From Bacteroidetes Order II. bacterium (GTDB taxonomy: Bacteria > Bacteroidota > Rhodothermia > Rhodothermales > UBA2364), in NCBI GenBank assembly GCA_016788705.1, contig JAEUSQ010000039.1, positions 62,001-126,000 of the forward strand: 64,000 nt of DNA, read 5' to 3'. Position numbers and translations under genes: made by a program. Positions 34,451 to 43,486 of this stretch are shown here, in pieces. Each line of letters begins with the position of its first letter. Positions within the stretch are counted from its first letter, which is position 1. The notes beneath the pieces were generated by a model that worked only from the letters and a program-made list of their open reading frames with translations, did no database searches and was not told the DNA's origin.

Positions 34451-35767
34451 ATGAAAAAGCTATTTTTATTGGCACTCTGGATCTTTTTAGCGGGTTGTAC
34501 CGAAAAAAACTGGCAACCTGTTGTCCAAAGTACGGAACCAATTCTCGGGGCTTTACACACCCTGAACGAAGTAATTTTACACGACGTTTTTTCGCCACCA
34601 GTGGCAAGCCGAATTTTGGCCTACTCCTCAATTGCCGCTTATGAAGCCTCTATTGCAGGGAAAAACGACTTTTTGTCTTTGGCAGGTCAACTAAACAGCT
34701 TGAAAGAGATTCCCAAACCCAATCCAAACCAACCCATCAGTCCCGAAATTGCGGGGTTTACGGCTTACGTCGAGACCGCAAAAAAATTGGTCTTCTCCCC
34801 TGCGATGATGGATGCTTATGCCAATAAGGTTTATGAACGCTATCAACAGGCAGGCATCCCCAAAGACCTGTTGAGCCAGTCTCGAAAGTATGGAGAAAAC
34901 GTGGCTTTACATATTTTTGAATGGTCAAAGTCGGATCAATATAAACAAACCAGAAGTGCGCCTAAATACACCTTGGTCACGGGCGATCCAAGTCGGTGGA
35001 TTCCTACGCCCCCGATGTATAAAGAAGCTTTGGAACCCCATTGGGAAAAAATCCGAACTTTTGTCATAGATTCTGCTGCACAATTCACCATGAACCCCTT
35101 TCCCCCATACAGTAAAGACAAAAACAGTGCTTTCTACCAAGACCTTATGGAAATGTATGAAATAGGTAAACAACTCACGGATGAACAAAAGGCTATTGCA
35201 CTCTTCTGGGACGACAATGCCTTTGCCCTTCAGGTTCATGGACATGCCATGTTTGGGGTAAAAAAAGTGACTCCGGGTGGCCATTTTATGAACATCGCGG
35301 CCATTACAGCCCGGCACAAAAAACTCAGCGTTGTTCAAACCACCGAGACCTTTGCACGAGTAGCCATTGCCATTGCCGATGGATTCATTGCATGTTGGCA
35401 AGGAAAATACGCCACCAACCGCGTAAGGCCAGAAACCGTGATCAACCGCGAATATGATGAAAAGTGGGCGCCTTTCCTACAAACACCACCTTTTCCAGAG
35501 TATCCATCTGGTCATAGCACAATTTCTCGTGCTGCTGCTGAGGTACTTACCTTCCTACATGGAGATAATATGGCTTTCCAAGACACTTCTAACGTCCGAT
35601 ATGGAAACAAAGCCCGATCCTTTACCTCGTTCCGAGCGGCAGCCAACGAAGCTTCCATCAGCCGTGTGTATGGCGGAATTCACTACCGTACCGGAACCAC
35701 TGGAGGCGAAGACTTGGGACGCCAAGTAGGTGATTGGCATAATCGGAATCTCAAGACGCGGAAATAA
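34451..35767 (+). CDS. vanadium-dependent haloperoxidase/PAP2-like lipoprotein
   Basis: This 438-aa protein has a lipobox in ALWIFLAGC. All vanadate-binding motifs are present: K-x6-R-P in GKYATNRVRPE (K ~318), PSGHST (~352-357) and SR-x5-H in SRVYGGIHYRTGT (R ~403, H ~409). The Bacteroidota group with this domain shares its fold with acid phosphatases of the PAP2 superfamily, so the reaction may be halide oxidation or phosphate ester cleavage. It is the last gene of the SusCD-VCBS cluster, 48 nt after the glycosidase, and is closed by a bidirectional terminator. Confidence 0.85.
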   Translation: MKKLFLLALWIFLAGCTEKNWQPVVQSTEPILGALHTLNEVILHDVFSPPVASRILAYSSIAAYEASIAGKNDFLSLAGQLNSLKEIPKPNPNQPISPEIAGFTAYVETAKKLVFSPAMMDAYANKVYERYQQAGIPKDLLSQSRKYGENVALHIFEWSKSDQYKQTRSAPKYTLVTGDPSRWIPTPPMYKEALEPHWEKIRTFVIDSAAQFTMNPFPPYSKDKNSAFYQDLMEMYEIGKQLTDEQKAIALFWDDNAFALQVHGHAMFGVKKVTPGGHFMNIAAITARHKKLSVVQTTETFARVAIAIADGFIACWQGKYATNRVRPETVINREYDEKWAPFLQTPPFPEYPSGHSTISRAAAEVLTFLHGDNMAFQDTSNVRYGNKARSFTSFRAAANEASISRVYGGIHYRTGTTGGEDLGRQVGDWHNRNLKTRK

Positions 35768-35934
35768 TGGAGGCCTTCTTGGATGTACCGTTTGGTTTTT
35801 GACAGAATCCGTAGGTGTCTATTGTGGTTCTGAACATTACCAATCCACAACCAACCGGCTTTATCGCGCATATCTGATCTAAGCGTTTTCTTCTGAAATA
35901 CGTTATCGAGGGGTAGCATTGCTGTTATAGAAGC

Positions 35935-35970
35935 AAAAAAGGGACTTTCCAAATGAAGGAAGTCCCTTTT
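35935..35970. terminator. bidirectional terminator between the haloperoxidase gene and malQ
   Basis: GGGACTTTCC pairs with GGAAGTCCC (one bulge, 6-nt loop). It has A6 on the left and T4 on the right, so it can end transcription from both converging genes. Confidence 0.75.
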
Positions 35971-35988
35971 CACTTATTGTCCCACCGT

Positions 35989-37515
35989 TTAGGCCCGCTT
36001 ATTCAACCTTCCGGCGGTCTCGGTTAATTCCCGCAAAGACCTCGCCAGATCATCAGAAAACGCATCCGACTTGGCGCGCCATTGCCAGTTTCCAGAGGGG
36101 TGACCAGGGAAATTCATGCGTGCGCCTTCATCCAAGGCCAATAAATCCTGCATCGGCACGATGGCCGTATCTGAAGGACAGAAAAAACAAGTCTGGATCA
36201 GGTTCCACACCACCGACGATCCATCCGTATTCAGGTATTCACAAAACTTACGCTTTTCGGCCTCTGTTGCATCTTTTTCCCACCATCCTTTTGTGGTGTT
36301 GTTGTCGTGGGTGCCAGTATAAGTGACCGAATTGGGTTTGTATCGGTGGGGAAGGTGCGGGTACAAATCAGCCTCCGACGTGGCCCCAATATCCAAAGCA
36401 AAGGCAAATTGCAAAATATGCATCCCCGGAAAGGAGAAATGATCCCGTAGGTTATGCACACTTGGGGTCATTAAGCCTAAGTCTTCAGCCATAATAGGTA
36501 GTTTTCCAAGAGCATCCAACACGGCCTGAAACAAATCGGTTCCCGGCCCTTTTTCCCATTTCCCATTTACAGCAGTTTCATCCCCTCCAGGAACCGCCCA
36601 ATACTCGGCAAATCCCCGGAAGTGGTCAATCCGGATAATATCCACCAAATTTAACAACGCACGGAACCGCTCAATCCACCATTGGTAGCCATCTTCAGCC
36701 ATTTTATCCCAACGATACAACGGATTCCCCCAAAGCTGACCCGTTTCACTGAAGTAATCAGGCGGAACCCCAGCGACAATGGTTGGATTCGCTTGCGCAT
36801 CAAAATAAAATAATGAAGGCTTTGCCCACGCTTCGGCACTGTCTCGGGCCACAAAAATGGGCAAATCACCAATTATCTCGATGCCCTGGGCATTTGCACG
36901 TTGCTTAACCCGCGTCCATTGGGTAAAAAACACCCATTGTTGGTATTGGTACAATTGGATGCTTTCGGAAAGCCTTTCCTTAGCCCCCGTCAAAGCAGCC
37001 GGATCGCGTAACTTGAGCGGAAGTGGCCACTCCCACCACGCCTTTCCGCCGAGGTCGTTTTTGATGGCCATAAATAAGGAAAAGTCGTCTAACCAACTTG
37101 ATTGCTGGGCACAAAATGCTTCGAAATCTGTTTTTTGAGCAACAGTCCCTTCTGCCAAGAAATAGTCAAAAGATTCTCGGAGAATCAATTTTTTGGCCAA
37201 CACCACTTTTCCAAAATCTACGCGGTCCTCTTCGTCTCCTTTAAACCCTTCTAAAGGCTGCGCTTTAAGCAAGCCATCAGCAATGAGTCGTTCCGGACTC
37301 ACCAGTAAAGGATTTCCAGCAAACGCTGAAAAGCATTGATACGGAGAGTCGCCATATCCGGTAGGGCCTAGTGGAAGGATTTGCCAGTACCGTTGTCCGG
37401 CTTTGTGTAAAAAGTCCAGAAAGCGATCGCACGATTTGCCGAGATCACCAATTCCGGGTGAATCGGGCAAACTGGAAACATGAAGGAGAACGCCAGAGGC
37501 ACGAGGAAACGCCAT
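35989..37515 (-). CDS. malQ: 4-alpha-glucanotransferase (amylomaltase)
   Basis: GH77 enzyme of ~508 aa that transfers alpha-1,4-glucan chains and releases glucose from maltodextrins in the cytoplasm. Signatures are GVLLHVSSLPDSPGIGDLG, LPLGPTGYGDSPYQCFSAFA, IEIIGDLPIFVARDSAEAW, DIIRIDHFRGFAEYWAVP (nucleophile Asp), PIMAEDLGLMTP (acid/base Glu) and YTGTHDNNTTKGWW. The start at 37515 (MAFPRASG) is preferred over 37581, because the upstream residues are not conserved and cover a palindrome. It complements the extracytoplasmic glucan enzymes in the neighbouring cluster. Confidence 0.95.
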   Translation of the reverse strand: MAFPRASGVLLHVSSLPDSPGIGDLGKSCDRFLDFLHKAGQRYWQILPLGPTGYGDSPYQCFSAFAGNPLLVSPERLIADGLLKAQPLEGFKGDEEDRVDFGKVVLAKKLILRESFDYFLAEGTVAQKTDFEAFCAQQSSWLDDFSLFMAIKNDLGGKAWWEWPLPLKLRDPAALTGAKERLSESIQLYQYQQWVFFTQWTRVKQRANAQGIEIIGDLPIFVARDSAEAWAKPSLFYFDAQANPTIVAGVPPDYFSETGQLWGNPLYRWDKMAEDGYQWWIERFRALLNLVDIIRIDHFRGFAEYWAVPGGDETAVNGKWEKGPGTDLFQAVLDALGKLPIMAEDLGLMTPSVHNLRDHFSFPGMHILQFAFALDIGATSEADLYPHLPHRYKPNSVTYTGTHDNNTTKGWWEKDATEAEKRKFCEYLNTDGSSVVWNLIQTCFFCPSDTAIVPMQDLLALDEGARMNFPGHPSGNWQWRAKSDAFSDDLARSLRELTETAGRLNKRA

Positions 37516-37550
37516 TATGTTTTTAGTTCGGGTGAGTAGGTAACAAAGAG

Positions 37551-37579
37551 GTGCCTGACTTTTTGGATAAATCAGGCAC
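37551..37579. promoter_or_regulatory. palindrome 36 bp upstream of malQ
   Basis: GTGCCTGA and TCAGGCAC form a perfect 8-bp inverted repeat with a 13-nt spacer. It lies between the malQ start and the pepF stop and lacks a T-run. It could be an operator for malQ. No regulator is assigned. Confidence 0.4.
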
Positions 37580-37676
37580 AAATAATTACAAAATATTTAA
37601 TCTTGTGGAGCCTTACAAATTACAAAAAGCAATACCCACATTAGACGTATCTAAGATGAAAAAACAAGGGTTTGGT

Positions 37677-39452
37677 TCAATACGAGGCAGCCAATAACTC
37701 TGCTTGTTCCAGCATTTCCTCAATGGCCTGTAGTCCCTCTTGCCAGAAAGCAGGATTGGTCAGATCAACACCCAGTTTCCCAACCAAAACATGTGGCCAA
37801 TCACTCCCACCAGCCCTAAGCAAACTTAGATAATCTTCGGAAAAACCTTGCCCCTGCTGCTGATAGGCTTTGTATAGAGAAAGAACCAATAACTCCCCAA
37901 AAGCATAGGCGTACACATAACCGGGTGTATGCAGAAAGTGTGGGATATAACTCCACCAAATTTTGTAATGATCGCCCAAGGTAACACTATCTCCAAACAT
38001 GGCCTGTTGTGTCTCGCGCCACATACTAGAGAAAGCCTCGGTGGTCTGTTCCCCTTTCTCGCGCCGAGCGGTATGAATTTGCGCCTCAAACCGATTCATG
38101 GCAATTTGTCGAAAGACTGTTGCAAATGAGTCATCTAATTTGGACATCAACAATGCAAGGCGGTTTTTAGGATTTTCTTCATTTTGAATCAATTCCTGAA
38201 AGACCAACATTTCGCCAAAAACCGAGGCCGTTTCTGCTGTTGTGAGCGGGGTGTCTGCATGAAATACCCCTTGCTCCCGTGATAGATACTGATGCACCCC
38301 ATGCCCCAGTTCATGGGCCAAAGTCTGAACATCACGCACTCTTCCGGTAAAATTCATAAAAATATAAGGATGCACGCTTGGAACCGCTCCATGGGAATAT
38401 GCACCGCCACGCTTTCCTGGCGCAACGGGCGCATCAATCCATTGTTGATCAAAAAACAAACCTACGATACGCCCCAATTCCGGATGAAAACGAGAATAAG
38501 CCTCCCGCACAATGCGTTCTGCTTCTTGCCAAGTATATTGGGTCTCAGCTTCCCCAATCGGTGCATATCGGTCATAGTCCATCATTTCGTCTAATCCCAA
38601 TAAATGCTTCTTCAGTTTGTAAAAACGGGAAACCAAGTCATATCGTCCAGTAACGGCTTGTACCAAGGCTTCTACGGTATCATCCTCAATCTCATTGGCC
38701 GCATTCCGGCTACTGATCCACGATGCATATCCCCGCAGGCGATCGGAGGAAGCTTTATCTGCCAAAATGGTATTAAAAATGAAGGTTAAAATACGCGCAT
38801 GCTTTTCCAACCCTTCGGTAAGCGACAAAGCAGCCTCCCTCCGCAGGTCCCGATCTGAATCGCTTAATTTCGTAAGCACCTCTTGTTCTGTTACGTCCTG
38901 TCCACGCAACGAAAAAACGGCTGCCCCCAAGGTTTCGTCGAAGAAACGGTTCCACGCCCCTACGCCCGTATTGGACTTTTCGGAAAGAATTTTCTCTTCC
39001 GGCTCCGAAAGCAAATGCCTCTTTTGGATTTGTTGTAGTTCCAAATAATGCCGATAACGCATCAAATATGGCGACGCTAAGAGCTTATGGGCTGTTTGGG
39101 TGTCTATTGCAGACCACTCTACCTCTACAAAGATTAGGTATTGAGAAACCTTTGTGTATTCCTCCCGAACGGTTTGCAGCAATGCCCCCCGATTAGGGTC
39201 GGTGGTTTGGGTGGACCAATCGAGGTAAGCATATGTATAGGCTTTTCCGACCTCGTCGTGCAATTCGGCCAACGCTGCCATCATGTCCGCAAGCCCGCGA
39301 TCGTCCAATCCGGCGATACGGCCACGATAGGTTTCTGCAAATACTTTTGCTTTTTCAGTAACCACGGTTAACGCCAGAAGTAAGGCTTGCGTATCCGTAT
39401 AAAGATCTTTTAGGTTCCAACGAACCACCTCGGCTCCGGTTATTTGTGACAT
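37677..39452 (-). CDS. pepF: oligoendopeptidase F (M3 family)
   Basis: This 591-aa zinc peptidase cleaves oligopeptides in the cytoplasm. The zinc motif HELGHGVHQYL is near residue 380, preceded by VHPYIFMNFTGRVRDVQTLA. The C-terminal HTPGYVYAYAFGELLVLSLY block is typical of PepF. The N-terminal region (WNLKDLYTD, YTYAYLDWSTQTTDPNRG) also fits. The length is normal. It is on the same strand as malQ, 161 nt upstream of it, and divergent from ytxJ. Confidence 0.93.
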   Translation of the reverse strand: MSQITGAEVVRWNLKDLYTDTQALLLALTVVTEKAKVFAETYRGRIAGLDDRGLADMMAALAELHDEVGKAYTYAYLDWSTQTTDPNRGALLQTVREEYTKVSQYLIFVEVEWSAIDTQTAHKLLASPYLMRYRHYLELQQIQKRHLLSEPEEKILSEKSNTGVGAWNRFFDETLGAAVFSLRGQDVTEQEVLTKLSDSDRDLRREAALSLTEGLEKHARILTFIFNTILADKASSDRLRGYASWISSRNAANEIEDDTVEALVQAVTGRYDLVSRFYKLKKHLLGLDEMMDYDRYAPIGEAETQYTWQEAERIVREAYSRFHPELGRIVGLFFDQQWIDAPVAPGKRGGAYSHGAVPSVHPYIFMNFTGRVRDVQTLAHELGHGVHQYLSREQGVFHADTPLTTAETASVFGEMLVFQELIQNEENPKNRLALLMSKLDDSFATVFRQIAMNRFEAQIHTARREKGEQTTEAFSSMWRETQQAMFGDSVTLGDHYKIWWSYIPHFLHTPGYVYAYAFGELLVLSLYKAYQQQGQGFSEDYLSLLRAGGSDWPHVLVGKLGVDLTNPAFWQEGLQAIEEMLEQAELLAASY

Positions 39453-39587
39453 AGATTAAGTCCTGAAATGATTGGGTAAACAAGAATAATTTTGAGATTC
39501 AAACAAGAGACAACCTTGTGTCTCGAAGTGAATTTAGTGACAAGGCTTGAACCCCTGTTCTTTTTTTCGGTAAGATTCTTCAAAATA

Positions 39588-39965
39588 ATGTTCCAAAACA
39601 ATCAGCATCTGTCTATGCCACACGCCCAATTTGCTTCCTTATCCAAAACAGAAGAGCTTGATGCCGCCATTAAGGCATCGTTCTCAGAACCAATTGTACT
39701 GTTTAAGCACAGCGCAACGTGCTCTATTAGCCTGCGAGCAGAGCGAGAAATGCAATCTCTAAACCAAGCGTCGGACCCCAAGGTATATCAGTTAATTGTT
39801 CAACGCTCCCGGAATTTGTCTTTTCACATCGCACAATTTTTTGGTATTGTACACGAATCCCCCCAAATTATTATTTTACAAGACGGAAAAGCCGTTTTTA
39901 ATACCTCTCACGGCCAGGTGCGTGCACAAGTGGTGCGTGAGTTACTCCAGACAATGACCGCCTAA
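39588..39965 (+). CDS. ytxJ: bacillithiol-system redox protein YtxJ
   Basis: This ~125-aa monothiol thioredoxin-like protein has the YtxJ signature VLFKHSATCSISLRAEREM, with the single active Cys. It continues with YQLIVQRSRNLSFHIAQFF and a cis-Pro segment ESPQIIILQDGKAVFNTSHG. The family is linked to bacillithiol de-thiolation. The start at 39588 or 39615 is equally possible; the longer frame from 39492 is hydrophobic and not family-like. A TlpA-type thioredoxin gene follows 7 nt downstream, probably in one transcript. Confidence 0.88.
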   Translation: MFQNNQHLSMPHAQFASLSKTEELDAAIKASFSEPIVLFKHSATCSISLRAEREMQSLNQASDPKVYQLIVQRSRNLSFHIAQFFGIVHESPQIIILQDGKAVFNTSHGQVRAQVVRELLQTMTA

Positions 39966-39972
39966 ACCCCAC

Positions 39973-40512
39973 ATGAAACAGGTTTACATCCTCACGGGCG
40001 TCCTAATGGCCCTTTTGCTGGTATTTGTTCTTACCAAGCCAACCGAAGGGTCTTTTTTGGATCCGAACACCCAAAATGCTACCACCAAAATAAAAGCGTC
40101 TGACTTTAGCCTGACCGATATGAACGGCAAAACTGTTCGTTTATCAGACCATAAAGGCAAAGTGGTAATTCTGAATTTTTGGGCAACTTGGTGCGGGCCT
40201 TGTGTAAAAGAAATCCCAGACCTCATTGGTCTTCAACACCGATACCAGAACAAAATTCAGGTCATCGGGGTTTCGGTGGATATGAACGGCTTTGAGGATG
40301 TTGCCCCTTTTATACAGCAAAAACAGTTTTCGTTAAACTATCCGGTCATTGTGGCCAATCATCCCATGCTGGAAGCCTATAAAAATCCTTCTTTCCTTCC
40401 TACTACTTTTGTAATAGACCCAAAAGGATTCCTTCGTAAAGAAAGCGTTGGCGTGATAAATGTCCCGAAGATCAGTCAGGAAATTGATGATTTGATAGAC
40501 GAAGAGGGCTGA
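39973..40512 (+). CDS. TlpA-like membrane-anchored thioredoxin
   Basis: This 179-aa protein has an N-terminal membrane anchor or signal (residues 5-21). A redoxin domain follows: ASDFSLTDMNGKTVRLSDHK, then VVILNFWATWCGPCVKEIPD with the active CxxC at ~74-77, and the cis-Pro region NPSFLPTTFVIDPKG. It is a periplasmic disulfide reductase, as used in cytochrome c maturation or envelope thiol repair. It forms a pair with ytxJ. The stop lies 10 nt from that of the convergent mtgA. Confidence 0.9.
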   Translation: MKQVYILTGVLMALLLVFVLTKPTEGSFLDPNTQNATTKIKASDFSLTDMNGKTVRLSDHKGKVVILNFWATWCGPCVKEIPDLIGLQHRYQNKIQVIGVSVDMNGFEDVAPFIQQKQFSLNYPVIVANHPMLEAYKNPSFLPTTFVIDPKGFLRKESVGVINVPKISQEIDDLIDEEG

Positions 40513-40522
40513 TTTTTTTGCT

Positions 40523-41239
40523 TTAATACCCCATCGCCCGCATACGCTTTTGAATGATACGGCTGTATCGGTTCATCGCCTGTGGCTTTCGTGTAAGGGG
40601 CGCAGGCAGGCAGGCGGCCAACCGCGATGCCTGATTTCGGTTGAGTTTTGATGAAGAAATCTTGTAATGGTATCGGGCAGCCGCTTCGGCGCCATAAACG
40701 CCTTTACCCCACTCTACGACATTGATATACAATTCCAATATCCGGTCTTTCGGCAAGATCAGCTCCGCTAAGGGTGCAATCGTGAACTCCATACCCTTGC
40801 GTAAATAAGAACGATGTGTCGTAAAAAAGAGATTCTTCACAAGTTGCTGGGTAATGGTAGAACCTCCACGAAGGGAATTCCGCTTTTCCGACATAGCTTG
40901 TTCGAGTGCATCGAAGTCTATTCCATCATGTTCAAAGAAACGGGTATCCTCGGCTGCCACCACTGCATGGTGTAAATGCGGGGAAATGGCTTCCATCGGA
41001 CGATATAACATCCGAACTTCCAGCCATTCGCCCCCAAAGGCGGCCTCTACCCGATGTTGAAGTTGTACCGTGGAAAAAGCTGGTGGCAAAAACCGTAAAT
41101 ACACCAACACCAGCACGCAGTAAACATGAAAGCCCCCAAAAACAAACAAGCCCCAACGCAGCAAACGTAACCAAAAAGGACGTTTGCTGCGTTGAGGTGC
41201 TTTACTATTTGAGGGGGTGGGCGTGGCTGAATGCGCCAT
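40523..41239 (-). CDS. mtgA: monofunctional biosynthetic peptidoglycan transglycosylase
   Basis: This 238-aa GT51 glycosyltransferase polymerises lipid II glycan strands at the inner membrane. It has a single N-terminal membrane segment (LLRWGLFVFGGFHVYCVLVL). GT51 motifs follow: VVAAEDTRFFEHDGIDFDAL (catalytic Glu), LRGGSTITQQLVKNLFFTTH, KDRILELYINVVEWGKGVYG and AARYHYKISSSKLNRNQASR. There is no transpeptidase domain, which makes it MtgA and not a class A PBP. Confidence 0.95.
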   Translation of the reverse strand: MAHSATPTPSNSKAPQRSKRPFWLRLLRWGLFVFGGFHVYCVLVLVYLRFLPPAFSTVQLQHRVEAAFGGEWLEVRMLYRPMEAISPHLHHAVVAAEDTRFFEHDGIDFDALEQAMSEKRNSLRGGSTITQQLVKNLFFTTHRSYLRKGMEFTIAPLAELILPKDRILELYINVVEWGKGVYGAEAAARYHYKISSSKLNRNQASRLAACLPAPLTRKPQAMNRYSRIIQKRMRAMGY

Positions 41240-41274
41240 GCAAATAAAATTTGTGAAGAAAAGCTCCCGGTAGT

Positions 41275-41748
41275 CTATCGGCTGATTTCCAATATCTCAA
41301 ACTTTATGATACCAGCCGGTACTTTCACGTCCACAATATCCCCAACCGACCGGCCCAGAAGGGCTTTGCCAATCGGACTATTGACCGAAATCTTGTTTTG
41401 AGCGAAATTGGCTTCGCGGTCTGAAGTCAGGATATAGGTCACTTCTTGGTTCATTTTATGGTTTTTAACCCTAACCTTAGACAAGATGTAGGCCTTGCTC
41501 AGATCCATTTTGCTGTCATCCACCACCCTGGCATTTTGGATCATTTCATTTAACTGAGCAATCCGCGCCTCCAAAAGGCCTTGTGCATCTTTGGCAGCGT
41601 CATATTCCGCATTCTCCGACAAATCACCTTGCGCCCGCGCATCTGCAATGGCTTGGGCAATCCGGGCACGCTCTTTCGTTTTGAGAAACTGCAACTCTTC
41701 GTTCAATTTATTTAACCCATCTTGGGACAAATACAGCGTCTCGCTCAT
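41275..41748 (-). CDS. greA: transcription elongation factor GreA
   Basis: This 157-aa protein has the normal GreA length. The N-terminal coiled coil contains LNKLNEELQFLKTKERARIA and ARAQGDLSENAEYDAAKDAQ, whose acidic tip rescues backtracked RNA polymerase. The C-terminal FKBP-like domain shows ISVNSPIGKALLGRSVGDIV and VPAGIIKFEILEI. It lies 35 nt downstream of the mtgA start on the same strand, but upstream in transcription order, so greA-mtgA may be one unit. Confidence 0.96.
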   Translation of the reverse strand: MSETLYLSQDGLNKLNEELQFLKTKERARIAQAIADARAQGDLSENAEYDAAKDAQGLLEARIAQLNEMIQNARVVDDSKMDLSKAYILSKVRVKNHKMNQEVTYILTSDREANFAQNKISVNSPIGKALLGRSVGDIVDVKVPAGIIKFEILEISR

Positions 41749-41977
41749 GGCTCAACTCTCCTTTAGCGTTGTGTACGATAAAAAAAGATCGCCCCACCCG
41801 TTTAATACCGTCGGATGCGGCGATCATAAGATATAAAATAAGAACTTTTTCCGCCTAAAAAAAGGGGGGGATATAAAAATGATAGAGACTTCGCGCATTA
41901 TCAGCCTATTCCGGAACCTCATTTCACATTTTGTCGTTCTCGAAGTCATCAAACAAGCCAAAAAAGGAACCGTTAAC

Positions 41978-42313
41978 ATGTCAGAACTTAGCATAACCCC
42001 TAAAGCCATTGACAAAATAAAGACGCTGGCCACCACCGAAGGGATAGACTGGAACCAACAATTCCTCCGGGTAGCGGTGGTGAGTGGTGGTTGCTCAGGT
42101 CTCACCTATGATCTGGGATGGGACTCCGTAGAGCAGGCAGAAGACCTATTGCTCGAAACCCACGGTGTACGGGTGGCGATGGACCTAAATGCACAACTAT
42201 ATATTGAAGGCTCTACGTTGGATTTCACCGATGGGTTAGAAGGCAAAGGATTTCACTTTAACAACCCACAAGCCGTTCGAAATTGCGCGTGTGGCGAGTC
42301 TTTCTCGGTGTGA
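41978..42313 (+). CDS. iron-sulfur cluster carrier, IscA/ErpA/HesB family
   Basis: This 111-aa A-type carrier receives and passes on Fe-S clusters. The three ligand cysteines are present: VVSGGCSGLTYDL and the C-terminal NCACGESFSV (CxC). The start at 41978 is set by AAGGA 9 nt upstream, a better ribosome site than most in the window. An in-frame start at 41879 adds a non-conserved stretch. The gene is divergent from greA. Whether it is IscA, SufA or ErpA in role cannot be decided. Confidence 0.92.
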   Translation: MSELSITPKAIDKIKTLATTEGIDWNQQFLRVAVVSGGCSGLTYDLGWDSVEQAEDLLLETHGVRVAMDLNAQLYIEGSTLDFTDGLEGKGFHFNNPQAVRNCACGESFSV

Positions 42314-42386
42314 TTTCAACTAAGCTATACAATTAACATCTTGCCATAGACCACACCTTGATGTATCTTAGGTTCTCTTAAAAAAT

Positions 42387-42460
42387 GCGCTTATAGCTCA
42401 GCTGGATAGAGCGTTGGATTCCGGTTCCAAAGGCCGGGGGTTCAAATCCTCCTAAGCGCA
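42387..42460 (+). tRNA. tRNA-Arg, anticodon CCG
   Basis: A complete cloverleaf is seen. The acceptor stem GCGCTTA pairs with TAAGCGC and the discriminator is A. The D stem is GCTC/GAGC. The anticodon stem TTGGA/TCCAA encloses the loop TTCCGGT, giving anticodon CCG (reads CGG). The T arm is GGGGG-TTCAAAT-CCTCC. The 74-nt gene does not encode the 3' CCA. A strong terminator follows immediately. Confidence 0.95.
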
Positions 42461-42463
42461 CGC

Positions 42464-42497
42464 AAAGAGCCTCTCTTATCGAGAGGCTCTTTTTTTT
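42464..42497 (+). terminator. intrinsic terminator of tRNA-Arg
   Basis: A perfect 10-bp stem AGAGCCTCTC/GAGAGGCTCT with the 5-nt loop TTATC is followed by seven T residues, starting 6 nt after the tRNA. Confidence 0.92.
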
Positions 42498-42557
42498 GTA
42501 CTCCTAAAATCACCAAGCATCGGCACAAAAGCAGGCTTCGTGGATTGGGCAACCGTT

Positions 42558-43289
42558 TTATTTACGGAATTTGCTGAGCAGACGCAAAAGTTCGATGTAT
42601 AACCAAACCAAGGTAACGGTCAAACCAAAAGCGGCATACCACTCCATGTATTTTGGCAGACCATAGGCAGGTCCCTTCTCTACAAAATCAAAGTCCAGAA
42701 TCAGGTTAAAGGCTGCCAGCCCCGTTGCAAACACACTAAACCCAATCCCCAAAATGCCCTTGTCATGAATAAGCGGCATCGGGAAGTCGAAGGCGAATTG
42801 CGCCACAAGTGCAATCAAATAAAACGTAAACAATGCCAGTGTTGCGGCAATCAGCACACTCCGGAACATCTCGGTTGCACGGATCCAGCCCAACCGATAA
42901 GCGATCAACATCACAAAAAACGTAACAAACGTCAAGCCAACAGCCTGAATCACCAGTCCTGGATATCGAGATTCATAATGGGCCGATAAAACCCCAATGA
43001 GCAATCCTTCCAGAATGGCATACACCGGAGCAAGAAAAGCGGACCATGTTTTCTTAAAAACAATTACAAAAGACAAAATTAGCCCTCCCAAGAAACCCAA
43101 TCCGCCCAGTGCCAAAGCTGCATTTGGATTGGTACTCATTTGGAACCACGTCCAGACCGCTCCAGCAAAAACCAACCCAAGCATAAGGAAAGATTTGTTG
43201 AGGGTCCCTTGTTGGGTCATTCGTTCCCCTTGAAGATCGGTAATTTGTTCAAGCGCACGTTCCGAGAAGACAGGATTTGAAGTATTCAT
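42558..43289 (-). CDS. Bax inhibitor-1/YccA family membrane protein
   Basis: This 243-aa protein has about seven membrane segments after a ~30-residue cytoplasmic N-terminus. Typical BI-1 features are VYAILEGLLIGVLSAHYESR, AVGLTFVTFFVMLIAYRLGW and the final PKYMEWYAAFGLTVTLVWLYIELLRLL helix. The related YbhL and BsYetJ proteins are inner-membrane proteins, with a pH-dependent calcium leak known for BsYetJ. The role here is not known. It is divergent from the TonB receptor. Confidence 0.88.
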   Translation of the reverse strand: MNTSNPVFSERALEQITDLQGERMTQQGTLNKSFLMLGLVFAGAVWTWFQMSTNPNAALALGGLGFLGGLILSFVIVFKKTWSAFLAPVYAILEGLLIGVLSAHYESRYPGLVIQAVGLTFVTFFVMLIAYRLGWIRATEMFRSVLIAATLALFTFYLIALVAQFAFDFPMPLIHDKGILGIGFSVFATGLAAFNLILDFDFVEKGPAYGLPKYMEWYAAFGLTVTLVWLYIELLRLLSKFRK

Positions 43290-43486
43290 CTAAGGCATTT
43301 TTTAGGGTTTATTGAATAGATGATGTGGTAAAAGCACCAGAAACAAAGGCTATACGATGATTAGGATAAAAAGTTCATACCTCTACCTCAGATTGAAATT
43401 TTTGACTTTTCCTACACTTTTTCTAAACATTTTGCAGTTCTGGTACGCAGACGATGCCAGATACGTTGTATATTTCTGTAACTACT

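Noticed and set aside
37951-38653. Several plus-strand frames over pepF
   Set aside because: They are shadows of the oligoendopeptidase gene, which has intact motifs through the whole span.
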